A DNA stretch of 31,493 nucleotides from CAYPHJ01 sp964410485 (GTDB taxonomy: Bacteria; Desulfobacterota; Binatia; UBA9968): contig CAYPHJ010000050.1 of the NCBI GenBank assembly GCA_964410485.1, positions 1 through 31,493 on the forward strand, in the 5' to 3' direction. The notes beneath the pieces were generated by a model. The model saw only the letters and a program-made list of their open reading frames with translations. It was not told the origin of the DNA and did no database searches. Position 1 is the first letter of the stretch; every line of letters starts with the position of its first letter. The translations under genes were made by a program, and so were the position numbers. Positions 23,535 to 30,611 of the stretch are shown here, in pieces.

Positions 23535-25250
23535 ATGACACGCCATCACTTAGAAAAGCCACAAACGCGGCAACAGGCACCGGCAGCTGACATAGTTGAT
23601 TTGAATGCGGCGGCGGAGCCAATGGCGGCTTCACGTGCGCCGGGCGACGATTCTGTTTCCAACCCGGTAGCTTCAGTCCGCGAAGTTGCCGAGCAGTTCG
23701 TTATTGTCATTCCTGCTTTCGACGAGGCCTCCACCATCCGCGCAGTGGTTGAACGGGCTCTGCGCTGGAAGATTCGCACCATTGTCGTTGACGATGGCTC
23801 GCGAGATGGGACGAATGATGCAATCAAAGATTTACCTGTGGAAGTGCTGCGAAATTCCGCGAACAGCGGTAAGGGAGCAAGCCTGTGGCGCGGTTTTCAA
23901 TTCGCCATCAAAGACGGTGCCCAGGCAGTGATAACCCTGGACGCGGACGGTCAACACAACCCTGACGATATTTGTCGGCTGGTAACGGCATCGAAGTCGC
24001 GCCCAAATTCTATCATCATCGGCGCCAGAGAGCCCGACTGGCGGCGTATACACTGCGCCAGATTCATTGCCAACCGGGCCGCTGATTTTTGGATCTCCTG
24101 GGCGGCCGGCCAACACATTCACGACACGCAGTCCGGGTTTCGTGTTTACCCGACGTCCCTCTTGCAGCGAATCGCAATCAAGTGCGACCTGACCCGAAGC
24201 TTTGTCTTTGAAAGCGAAATCCTGATCAAGGCCGCCCGTTTGGGGTACACCACCGGCTCGGTTCCCATCACAGCTCGGCCCCGAGGACACGGTAGAGGTA
24301 GTCATTATCGCTCCCTCGTTGACACTTGGCGGATTGCAAAAATGCTCGGCTACCATCTGCATCGTTGCGCCTTCTCACCGGCCGGACTCTATCGCGCCCT
24401 GCGGGGCCGGGATCGGCGCTGGTTACCTTTTTGCCTCATGCACCTCTTGTGTCTTGGAGTTCTTTGGGTCGGCTACAGTTGGATAGTCCTGGCGACTGCC
24501 GCGTTTTTGTACTGTGTTCGTTTGTTTGCGATTACGGCTTTTTACCACCGTTTCTTCTCGCATCAGGCGTTCAAAACCTCACGCACAGTACAACTTATTT
24601 TTGCGGTCATCGGCTCGGCCGCGGTGCAACGCGGTCCGTTGTGGTGGGCGGCGCACCACCGCTACCATCATCGCCATTCCGACACTCCGAAAGATGTTCA
24701 CTCTCCCGCCCAGCAAGGCCTGTTCTGGAGTCATCTTGGCTGGTTTACTCTAAAATCCAATAACATCACGCGCTTGGAATGGGTTCGAGATTTTGCCGCT
24801 TTTCCAGAGCTACGTTACTTGGATCGTTTTGATGCGGTGGTTCCGTTATGTTTGGCGGCAACGCTTTATGCCGCGGGCAGCATGCTCGAGCGCACTCAAC
24901 CAATGCTCGGAACGGACGGACTACAAATGCTCGTTTGGGGATTCTTTGTTTCCACAGTGGCTCTCTATCATACCACCTTCACCATCAATTCATTGGCACA
25001 CCGTCTGGGAACGGTACGCTATCTCACGGAAGACGAGAGTCGAAATAGTGTTGTGCTGGCACTTCTTACATGGGGCGAGGGATGGCATAACAACCATCAT
25101 CACTATCCGGGCTCAGCGCGCCAGGGTTTTTACTGGTGGGAAATCGACCTGACCTACTATCTACTCGTTGGCCTCTCCTGGGCGGGACTAGTATGGGATT
25201 TGAGGCCCGTGCCGCAACACGTCTTGGATTCCAACCGCGCTAAAGGCTAG
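23535..25250 (+). CDS. Fusion: glycosyltransferase family 2 + delta-9-type fatty acid desaturase
   Basis: A single uninterrupted 571-residue frame with two enzymes. Residues about 55-285 form a GT2 (dolichyl-phosphate-mannose-synthase/DPM1-like) domain with 'VVDDGSRDGT' (D86-D87-G-S) and the metal-binding 'LDADGQHN' (D136-x-D138), then 'QSGFRVY'. Residues about 295-571 form a membrane desaturase with hydrophobic segments and the three histidine boxes: HRFFSH (338-343), HHRYHH (374-379) and HNNHH (518-522). GT2 proteins occur in pigment clusters and could add a sugar; the desaturase needs di-iron, O2 and electrons and could desaturate the lipid chain or the polyene. The N-terminal 50 residues are polar and unstructured-looking. 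The ribosome-binding site is weak. Separated from the reductase by the palindrome. A sequencing-error-made fusion is possible but not indicated. Confidence 0.85.
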   Translation: MTRHHLEKPQTRQQAPAADIVDLNAAAEPMAASRAPGDDSVSNPVASVREVAEQFVIVIPAFDEASTIRAVVERALRWKIRTIVVDDGSRDGTNDAIKDLPVEVLRNSANSGKGASLWRGFQFAIKDGAQAVITLDADGQHNPDDICRLVTASKSRPNSIIIGAREPDWRRIHCARFIANRAADFWISWAAGQHIHDTQSGFRVYPTSLLQRIAIKCDLTRSFVFESEILIKAARLGYTTGSVPITARPRGHGRGSHYRSLVDTWRIAKMLGYHLHRCAFSPAGLYRALRGRDRRWLPFCLMHLLCLGVLWVGYSWIVLATAAFLYCVRLFAITAFYHRFFSHQAFKTSRTVQLIFAVIGSAAVQRGPLWWAAHHRYHHRHSDTPKDVHSPAQQGLFWSHLGWFTLKSNNITRLEWVRDFAAFPELRYLDRFDAVVPLCLAATLYAAGSMLERTQPMLGTDGLQMLVWGFFVSTVALYHTTFTINSLAHRLGTVRYLTEDESRNSVVLALLTWGEGWHNNHHHYPGSARQGFYWWEIDLTYYLLVGLSWAGLVWDLRPVPQHVLDSNRAKG

Positions 25251-25569
25251 GCAGACGTATTGGAAAATTCTCAACCCAAGAATAGATCAGAAAGACTACG
25301 TCTCGCGCAAAGTAATTCATGTACCAAAGTACAACACAGCGGATGAAATTAGCCCGCGGATGATGCGGATCAACACCGATAATTCCCCCAATGGCCCCCT
25401 TTACAAAAAGGGGGCGGGCCGCAGGACCGGGGGATTTTCCTTATAGTCGGCTATTTTCATAGGAGTCGCAAAGGCGCCAAGGTTGGAAGAGATAGAGGCC
25501 AGTTGTTAAAAATAATTCTCAGACTTTGGACTGTAAGAACCTAACCTCGAAACGGCGCGGCCAGGCGCG
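25251..25569. other. 319-bp spacer between convergent genes
   Basis: Holds the left copy of the large inverted repeat. The 88 bases between that repeat and the lipoprotein stop show only a small GCGCG/CGCGC hairpin at 25555-25570 without a convincing T-run. No gene seen. Confidence 0.55.
25301..25481 (+). repeat. Large inverted repeat, left copy (IR-L)
   Basis: About 181 bases that recur in opposite orientation at 27990-28171 with roughly nine differences counted by eye (about 95% identity). It contains GATGCGGATCAACACCGATAA, CCCCCAATGGCCCCC and its partner GGGGGC, a strong internal hairpin, and ends in CGCAAAGGCGCCAAG. Both copies lie just outside the three minus-strand genes they enclose. 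Confidence 0.88.
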
Positions 25570-26022
25570 CTATGGGGAGACGCTGCTCCTGGAATTGACT
25601 AACAAAAGACTTGACCTGATCGCATCCTCGAGCTCCTGGACCCATTGGTTGTAGTGCCTGCCGATGACCGCCGCCTTGTTTTGATCTCCCGGTTCGTAGC
25701 GTAGCAGCACGCTATCCCGATAATCGATGCTGAAACTGTCCGTCGTATAGTTAATATCGACCACGGCTCGATGCTGCTGCCATCTCAGAGTCCCGATGAT
25801 AAACCCGGGTTTGACCACATTCATGCTCCACGGAATCCGGGTTTTCTTTCCCGCCTCTACAATCGCCTCGGTAACGTGGTCGAGAGTCCGTGGAATTCCT
25901 CCCGTCTCGATCGGTTCTTCGTGCACACGATACAACATCTGCGTGCAGCCAATGATTATGGCTGATCCGATAATGACATATACGGCCACTGCCGAAGGTG
26001 CTCGTAGACACTGGTTGAACAT
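25570..26022 (-). CDS. Putative lipoprotein of unknown function
   Basis: 150 residues. Begins with a hydrophobic stretch ending in a lipobox-like I-I-G-Cys26, so probably a lipid-modified envelope protein. The rest contains 'TLDHVTEAIVEAGKKTRIPW', 'PGFIIGTLRWQQHRAVVDINY' and 'HYNQWVQELEDAI', a pattern shared by small Gram-negative lipoproteins of unknown role. No enzymatic motif. GGAGG lies 8 bases before the ATG; a longer frame to 26082 would overlap the halogenase-like gene and push the signal peptide inward, so it was not used. Last gene of the minus-strand trio, 56 bases after the halogenase-like gene. Confidence 0.75.
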   Translation of the reverse strand: MFNQCLRAPSAVAVYVIIGSAIIIGCTQMLYRVHEEPIETGGIPRTLDHVTEAIVEAGKKTRIPWSMNVVKPGFIIGTLRWQQHRAVVDINYTTDSFSIDYRDSVLLRYEPGDQNKAAVIGRHYNQWVQELEDAIRSSLLLVNSRSSVSP

Positions 26023-26030
26023 TGCTTGTT

Positions 26031-26035
26031 CCTCC
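26031..26035 (-). promoter_or_regulatory. Ribosome-binding site fixing the lipoprotein start
   Basis: GGAGG on the minus strand, 8 bases before ATG at 26022. It decides against the start 60 bases upstream. Confidence 0.65.
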
Positions 26036-26078
26036 GAAAGCGGAGCAAACGCCGCGCCTTCCGATCGTCCCCCCTTGT

Positions 26079-27392
26079 TCACCTTTCCACGTCTATTTCA
26101 ACCCGCTCGCTCACGCTTCGTCTACGCCGGTTATAGGCGGCGAAGTTGCGCTGCGGGACCATAAGACTAAACACAAAATAAATTGTCTTAAAAAGCCACA
26201 ACCGGGGTTCGAGGTTTGCGTTCTTAAATATGTCGCCGGCGAGAAGCGAAAGCACGGCATGTTCCATTTGGAACATGCGGCGAACGTTTTGCTTTGGATA
26301 GACAAAGAGTTGCTCGAATGCCGGTTGGGTAAAGCGGTAGATGAACCACGAAATCGAAGCCAAGCCATTGCGTACTTCTTTCTCGAAGTGTCTCAGGCGC
26401 TTGCGGTATCGATTTCCGCCGCGCAGATAGGCGTCGACAACTTCCGCTCCCTTGATCGCGCTATTCAGAGCAAAATGGACGCCGGTGGAGAACACCGGGT
26501 CAACAAAGGAAAACGCGTCGCCGAGCAGGATGAAACCCTCCCCTCCCATAACTTTGGATCGATAGGAAAAGTTCCCCGCCCCTTTGGCGTGCGCTAACGG
26601 AGTGGCTTGCTTCAGCCGCTCCGCTACCGGAGGACAGCGACTGACCGAATGCCAGAACAATTCGTCTAGGCTCCCTTCCCTCGTCTTGAGGCAGTGCGGC
26701 CACAAAACGATCCCGACGCTCGTCACGCCGCCCTTGAGGGGGATAATCCAGATCCAGCCGTCGTCGAACCAAGCGATTGTGATGTTCCCCTCGTCTCTGC
26801 CTGGAAGTCGCTGCACACCGTGAAAATGATTAAACACAGCTGCACTGTTGTGCCGCCGATCGCGTACTAAGTAACCTAATTTTTTGGCCAGTAGAGCATC
26901 ACGTCCTGTCGCATCGACCACGAAACGAGATTCCCAGACCGACTTGCCACGACCGCCATCCATGGTGTGAACGCGCACCTTCGGCAGCGCAAACTCGACG
27001 TCCAAGACGCGCACGCCTTCGTGTACCCCTGCCCCTTTATTGGCGGCATTGCGCAGGAGAATAGCGTCAAAGTCAGAACGCAAGACTTGATACGCGTAGG
27101 GATATGGATTCTTAAGGCCGTTGGTGAAATAGAGGGTGTTGGCGCTCCCGAGACGCGGTGATATGAGCTCGGCACCATATTTCTTTATACCGATTTGATC
27201 GACCTCGTCCAAAACGCCCAACTTTTCCAAGAAGGGCATCGAGTACGGTAATAAGGATTCGCCGATGTGAAACCGTGGGTGCGCTGTCTTTTCCAAAAGC
27301 TCAACGCGCCAACCCTGTTCAGCCAGGCGCGCTGCGATGGATGAGCCGGCCGGGCCGCCACCGAGGACGACAACATCACAGGAGTCAACCAT
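26079..27392 (-). CDS. Second FAD-dependent halogenase-like protein
   Basis: About 437 residues. FAD motif 'GGGPAG' (11-16), 'FHIGESLLPY' (41-50), lysines 70-71 in 'IKKYGAEL' at the position of the halogenase catalytic lysine, WxWxIP as 'WIWIIP' (213-218), 'LLGDAF' (289-294) and FxxPxxSxG as 'FVDPVFSTG' (296-304). All flavin-halogenase signatures are present, and it looks like the phenol/pyrrole type. Geranylgeranyl-reductase-like oxidoreductases share the fold, so activity is not certain. The start at 27392 begins the FAD fold directly; the longer frame to 27569 would run into the methyltransferase gene. No strong ribosome-binding site. Middle gene of the trio between the inverted repeats. 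Confidence 0.8.
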   Translation of the reverse strand: MVDSCDVVVLGGGPAGSSIAARLAEQGWRVELLEKTAHPRFHIGESLLPYSMPFLEKLGVLDEVDQIGIKKYGAELISPRLGSANTLYFTNGLKNPYPYAYQVLRSDFDAILLRNAANKGAGVHEGVRVLDVEFALPKVRVHTMDGGRGKSVWESRFVVDATGRDALLAKKLGYLVRDRRHNSAAVFNHFHGVQRLPGRDEGNITIAWFDDGWIWIIPLKGGVTSVGIVLWPHCLKTREGSLDELFWHSVSRCPPVAERLKQATPLAHAKGAGNFSYRSKVMGGEGFILLGDAFSFVDPVFSTGVHFALNSAIKGAEVVDAYLRGGNRYRKRLRHFEKEVRNGLASISWFIYRFTQPAFEQLFVYPKQNVRRMFQMEHAVLSLLAGDIFKNANLEPRLWLFKTIYFVFSLMVPQRNFAAYNRRRRSVSERVEIDVER

Positions 27393-27468
27393 AAAGTTCA
27401 GCCTGATGACCGGCTTTTTTACATCAACAGGCAAACAAATAAAAGAAAAAAAGGGATGACGTGATTGC

Positions 27469-27963
27469 TCAAGGAAACGCTGAGTTTCGAAAGCCAATCC
27501 AACGGGGCACTCTTTTCGAGAACTCCATGTAATCCTTGCCAAAGCGCCGGCGCAGCATGGGTTCTTCAATCAGCACAATTGCCATATAGAATCCGAGAAA
27601 ACTCACCGCCGCATAGACGAGCAGTGTCAGTTGGCCAAAGAATAGAAATTGGCCCAGCAACAACCCGACATACGCCAGGTAAATGGGGTTCCTGGTGTAC
27701 TTGTACAAACCCGTGGATACGAGGCGTTTAGGCGGATCTCCGGGGACAGGTGTCCCCTTGCCCACCCGACCGAAGAGGAGGCAACAATAAAATACGATGG
27801 CAACCGCCGCCGCCATGACCGTTAAGCCCAAAACCTGCAGCAGAGAATTGCCGAGATCAGGCCAACCCCAACGATGGTTTAACTCGATCAACTTCAAAGG
27901 AATCACAGCAAACCAACAAATCCAAAACGTGGTGGCGAGAATTGCCGCTAAGATATGTCTCAT
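27469..27963 (-). CDS. ICMT/PEMT-like integral membrane methyltransferase
   Basis: 164 residues with about four membrane segments and the family signature 'GLYKYTRNPIYLAYVGLLLG', followed by 'IEEPMLRRRFGKDYMEF', which form the SAM site in isoprenylcysteine-carboxyl and phospholipid methyltransferases. Bacterial members methylate varied lipid-like substrates; one known case, as I recall SrsB of Streptomyces, O-methylates phenolic lipids. Given the halogenase-like gene 76 bases downstream and the aryl-polyene cluster nearby, O-methylation of a phenolic polyene head is a reasonable guess only. First gene of the trio; it starts 26 bases from the right inverted repeat. No clear ribosome-binding site. 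Confidence 0.82.
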   Translation of the reverse strand: MRHILAAILATTFWICWFAVIPLKLIELNHRWGWPDLGNSLLQVLGLTVMAAAVAIVFYCCLLFGRVGKGTPVPGDPPKRLVSTGLYKYTRNPIYLAYVGLLLGQFLFFGQLTLLVYAAVSFLGFYMAIVLIEEPMLRRRFGKDYMEFSKRVPRWIGFRNSAFP

Positions 27964-27989
27964 TGCGCCCGCGCGGGGACTCTCGTTTT

Positions 27990-28171
27990 CTTGGCGCCTT
28001 TGCGTCTCCTATGAAAATAGCCGATTATAAGGAAAATCCCCCGGTCCTGCGGCCCGCCCCCTTTTTGTAAAGGGGCCATTGGGGGATTTATCGGTGTTGA
28101 TCCGCATCACCTGCGGGCTAATTTCATCCGCTGTGTTGTACCCTTGGTACATGAATTACTTTGCGGGAGAT
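27990..28171 (-). repeat. Large inverted repeat, right copy (IR-R)
   Basis: The inverted partner of the 25301-25481 copy, with small differences: AATCCCCC instead of ATTCCCCC, one C fewer in the C-run, a GGG for A near the outer end. It lies in the leader region of the methyltransferase gene, so promoter elements for the trio, if any, would sit within or beyond it. Confidence 0.88.
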
Positions 28172-28240
28172 ATAATTTTTAAGCGCCTCTTCTCTCTGGG
28201 ATCTCTGCGTTCTCTGCGGTTAACACTGGTCTCCGTTTTC
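28172..28240 (-). repeat. CGCAGAG-type dispersed repeat fragment
   Basis: On the minus strand the stretch reads TTAACCGCAGAGAACGCAG and continues AGATCCCAGAGAGAAG, a common class of environmental-genome intergenic repeat, directly outside IR-R. The left inverted repeat has no equivalent outside it, which marks the end of the shared segment. Confidence 0.5.
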
Positions 28241-28248
28241 CCCTTAGC

Positions 28249-29097
28249 TCACGCGCCGCGGCTTACCGTCCGGCGCATGAAATTGGCGAAAAGGGCCGCC
28301 ATTTCGCCGGCCCTTTCGTCCCATTCCTCTCTGGGGCTCAAATCCATATCGTAGTGTTTGGGAAACAGAACATGGACCTCGGAATTGGCAAGAAGCCGGC
28401 CCAAGTTCTCTCCTGTTTGACGCGAATGCGTATTGTCATTTCCCGGGATGACGCATGCCGGGACTTTGATCGTCTTGAGCTCGGCTTCGGTAGCGCCAAT
28501 CACGGGCAGGTCGGCGCCCCGAACAAAGTATTCACGCCAGTGGGACATGACCGCGATAAACCGCTCCGGGTCCATCTTCATCAACGCTTCCCGGTTTTCA
28601 GGTCTTGCTTCGATGCGCTCTTTCCAGTGTTCCATCTCACATACCGCAGCCATTCCGCCTTCTCTGGCAGCGTCGATATATTGGCTGTAGTATTCGCGCG
28701 CCAGGCGCTCGCATGCGAAACGACCGCCGGTCACGCGCCAGAGCATCAGGCCGCGCACCGCATCGGGGTGCCGCAAGGCAAACAGGAGCGCGGTCCGGCA
28801 GCCCGAAGAGCTACCGCCGACGAAGGCCGGAACACCTCCAAGCTGTGACAAAAGCACGTGAAGATCGTCCGCCCAAATCTCGTACTCCGAATCCTCGCCC
28901 TCGATGACGACGTCCGAAGCACCGCAGTTGCGCCGGTCGTGAAGCAACACGCGATAGCCAAGCTCGGCTAACTGTGCCGCCAGCGGCTCCACAGCGCCAT
29001 AGTCACGCCGCCCGCCGGGTGAAAGCGCTACCCAGGAATCGCCGCTGCCAAGTATTTTATAATTGATTTTAACACCCCGTACGGTTGCGATCGGCAT
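28249..29097 (-). CDS. Alpha/beta hydrolase
   Basis: A 282-residue alpha/beta hydrolase-fold protein. The nucleophile elbow is 'GGSSSGCR' (G95-S-Ser97-S-G99), the oxyanion region 'LSPGGRRDYG' lies near residue 25-34, and 'HYDMDLSPREEW' near the C-terminus is the likely place of the catalytic histidine. Substrate unknown (ester, lactone or C-C hydrolase); cytoplasmic. GGAGGAG precedes the ATG. A longer frame reaches 29274, but its extra N-terminus is a translated dispersed repeat and was excluded. No clear link to neighbours. Confidence 0.83.
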   Translation of the reverse strand: MPIATVRGVKINYKILGSGDSWVALSPGGRRDYGAVEPLAAQLAELGYRVLLHDRRNCGASDVVIEGEDSEYEIWADDLHVLLSQLGGVPAFVGGSSSGCRTALLFALRHPDAVRGLMLWRVTGGRFACERLAREYYSQYIDAAREGGMAAVCEMEHWKERIEARPENREALMKMDPERFIAVMSHWREYFVRGADLPVIGATEAELKTIKVPACVIPGNDNTHSRQTGENLGRLLANSEVHVLFPKHYDMDLSPREEWDERAGEMAALFANFMRRTVSRGA

Positions 29098-29100
29098 CGT

Positions 29101-29107
29101 CTCCTCC
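29101..29107 (-). promoter_or_regulatory. Ribosome-binding site fixing the hydrolase start
   Basis: GGAGGAG on the minus strand, 3-5 bases before ATG at 29097. It argues against the repeat-derived upstream start. Confidence 0.65.
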
Positions 29108-29201
29108 GCTCTAGCTGTGCTGTTAACCCTCAGCTCTTTCTTCCCCGCGTCGAGACTATGTCGCATCGTCGTTTTCCGGGGACTGTCATCCCTGAACGAC
29201 A

Positions 29202-29264
29202 GTGAAGGATCTGCTTTTTCGACCAGCAAAGCAGATTCTTCGTCGCTGGGCTCCTCAGAATGAC
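29202..29264 (-). repeat. Dispersed repeat, copy 2 (GTCATTCTGAGGAGC family)
   Basis: Read on the minus strand it begins GTCATTCTGAGGAGC and ends AAAGCAGATCCTTCAC, as does the copy at 4889-4977, but the middle is about 25 bases shorter. It falls in the spacer between the cyclodeaminase-family and hydrolase genes. Confidence 0.75.
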
Positions 29265-29346
29265 GTTCCGACACAGTCGCAACGCTGGGGAGGATTAGGT
29301 TAAACGACTCGAACCGCTTGCAGGTTTTGAACTGCGCCTGTGGCCA

Positions 29347-30447
29347 TCACGGGTGCACGCTCTCCAAAAACCAGTCGGTAGGAATCTCGCGCCCCACTCC
29401 TCTTGTCCGTGCCTCCTGAAAAACAGCCGCGCCCACGGCCGCAAACTGGAGGCCGATACCCAAGTTGTTTAGAAAGCAGGTCTTCTCCTCGGCCGTGTTC
29501 CGCCCGGGGACTTTGCCGGTTACAAGCTCCCTCAGCTCTGGCGCAGCCAGCCAAAAGGGGTGCTCCACAAGCGATCCGCTGCGGCCGGGACCCCTTTTGA
29601 TGATGTCGATGGCATCGTGTGCCGCTATGCCATCATCGCCAAAACCAGCAACATAGTTTTCCGGCGCATGCTTGTGTGAGTGAATAACCAATCGATCGAC
29701 TTTGCGAATGGTTTCGTCGCCAAGCTCCGGGACGCGCACGCATGTCAAGTGAATGCCCGGCGTCACCCAATCGGGACTGATAACGCGACTTAGCGAATTC
29801 GTCGTCGTTGCAATGATATCTGCGCCTCGTACCGCGTCTTCTGGACTATCAACGGAGCGTACTTCGGCATCGACCTTTTGTCCCATCTCGCGCGCAAAAG
29901 CTTCGCGATTGTTTTTGGTCGGGCTATAAATGTTTACTCGTTTGATGTTCCGCACCGCGCACATCGCCGGCAAATGACTCCCGGCTTGCCACCCGGAGCC
30001 GAAAAGCGCAAGCGTGCTCGCATCTTCTCGTGCCAGATAGCGAGCCGCTATGGCGCTGCTCGAAGCCACGCGCATTCGCTGCACGACTCCATCGGGAAAA
30101 ATCGCGAGAGGCTCACCGTTTTGAGTTGAAAACAACATGACCAAACCGACGTATTTATCACCGGCAGCGGCCGGCACTTTGGTCTTTAAAACCCTGCCTC
30201 CTTGTTGGCGCCAACGGATAATGTCCGAGTTGATGCGCATCGCAACCATCGGCGGATCAAACAGTCCCGCCTCCATCGATTTGAAAGCATAGACGCCGGA
30301 TGCATCGGGCGACGGCAACACTAAATCCGTGCGCGGGCGATTGATGGCGGTTCCGTTCTCCCAGCTTCGGTAAGCCTTCTCGAGGGCGTCGATACAGACG
30401 TGGATGGACAAAAAGGATTCGATTTCCTCGTTGCTCAGTATCAGCAT
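29347..30447 (-). CDS. Ornithine cyclodeaminase/mu-crystallin family protein
   Basis: A 366-residue NAD(P)-binding protein. The Rossmann motif is 'LALFGSGWQAGSHL' (147-159); before it comes 'GEPLAIFPDGVVQRMRVASS', the family's conserved arginine region, and after it 'VRVPELGDETIRKVDRLV'. True ornithine cyclodeaminases have a lysine where this protein seems to read Arg71 ('MVAMRINSD'), so an imine/ketimine reductase or amino-acid dehydrogenase role is as likely. Cytoplasmic. No strong ribosome-binding site is seen before the ATG. It may be cotranscribed with the hydrolase 249 bases downstream, but repeats separate them. Confidence 0.84.
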   Translation of the reverse strand: MLILSNEEIESFLSIHVCIDALEKAYRSWENGTAINRPRTDLVLPSPDASGVYAFKSMEAGLFDPPMVAMRINSDIIRWRQQGGRVLKTKVPAAAGDKYVGLVMLFSTQNGEPLAIFPDGVVQRMRVASSSAIAARYLAREDASTLALFGSGWQAGSHLPAMCAVRNIKRVNIYSPTKNNREAFAREMGQKVDAEVRSVDSPEDAVRGADIIATTTNSLSRVISPDWVTPGIHLTCVRVPELGDETIRKVDRLVIHSHKHAPENYVAGFGDDGIAAHDAIDIIKRGPGRSGSLVEHPFWLAAPELRELVTGKVPGRNTAEEKTCFLNNLGIGLQFAAVGAAVFQEARTRGVGREIPTDWFLESVHP

Positions 30448-30611
30448 GTTTGCTGCATATCAACGCGGCTAATGAACGTCAAGGAGATTGTAGCGACACT
30501 CGTCGTAAAGGCGGTGAGCACGCCGAGAGAGCAGAGCCAGGCTGCGTATGAGAATATTTTTGTTATTCTGAAACAAGGCCGATCTTCGCACATCCAATAA
30601 GGGAGAAACCT

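Noticed and set aside
25555..25570. Small GCGCG/CGCGC hairpin as terminator of the lipoprotein gene
   Set aside because: Stem of only 5 bp overlapping the stop codon and no T-run on the minus strand.
27393..27569. N-terminal extension of the second halogenase-like gene
   Set aside because: It overlaps the methyltransferase gene, and the FAD fold starts right at the inner ATG.
25301..28171. Calling the inverted-repeat-bounded trio a transposon
   Set aside because: No transposase and no target duplication visible; repeat may be a common dispersed element.
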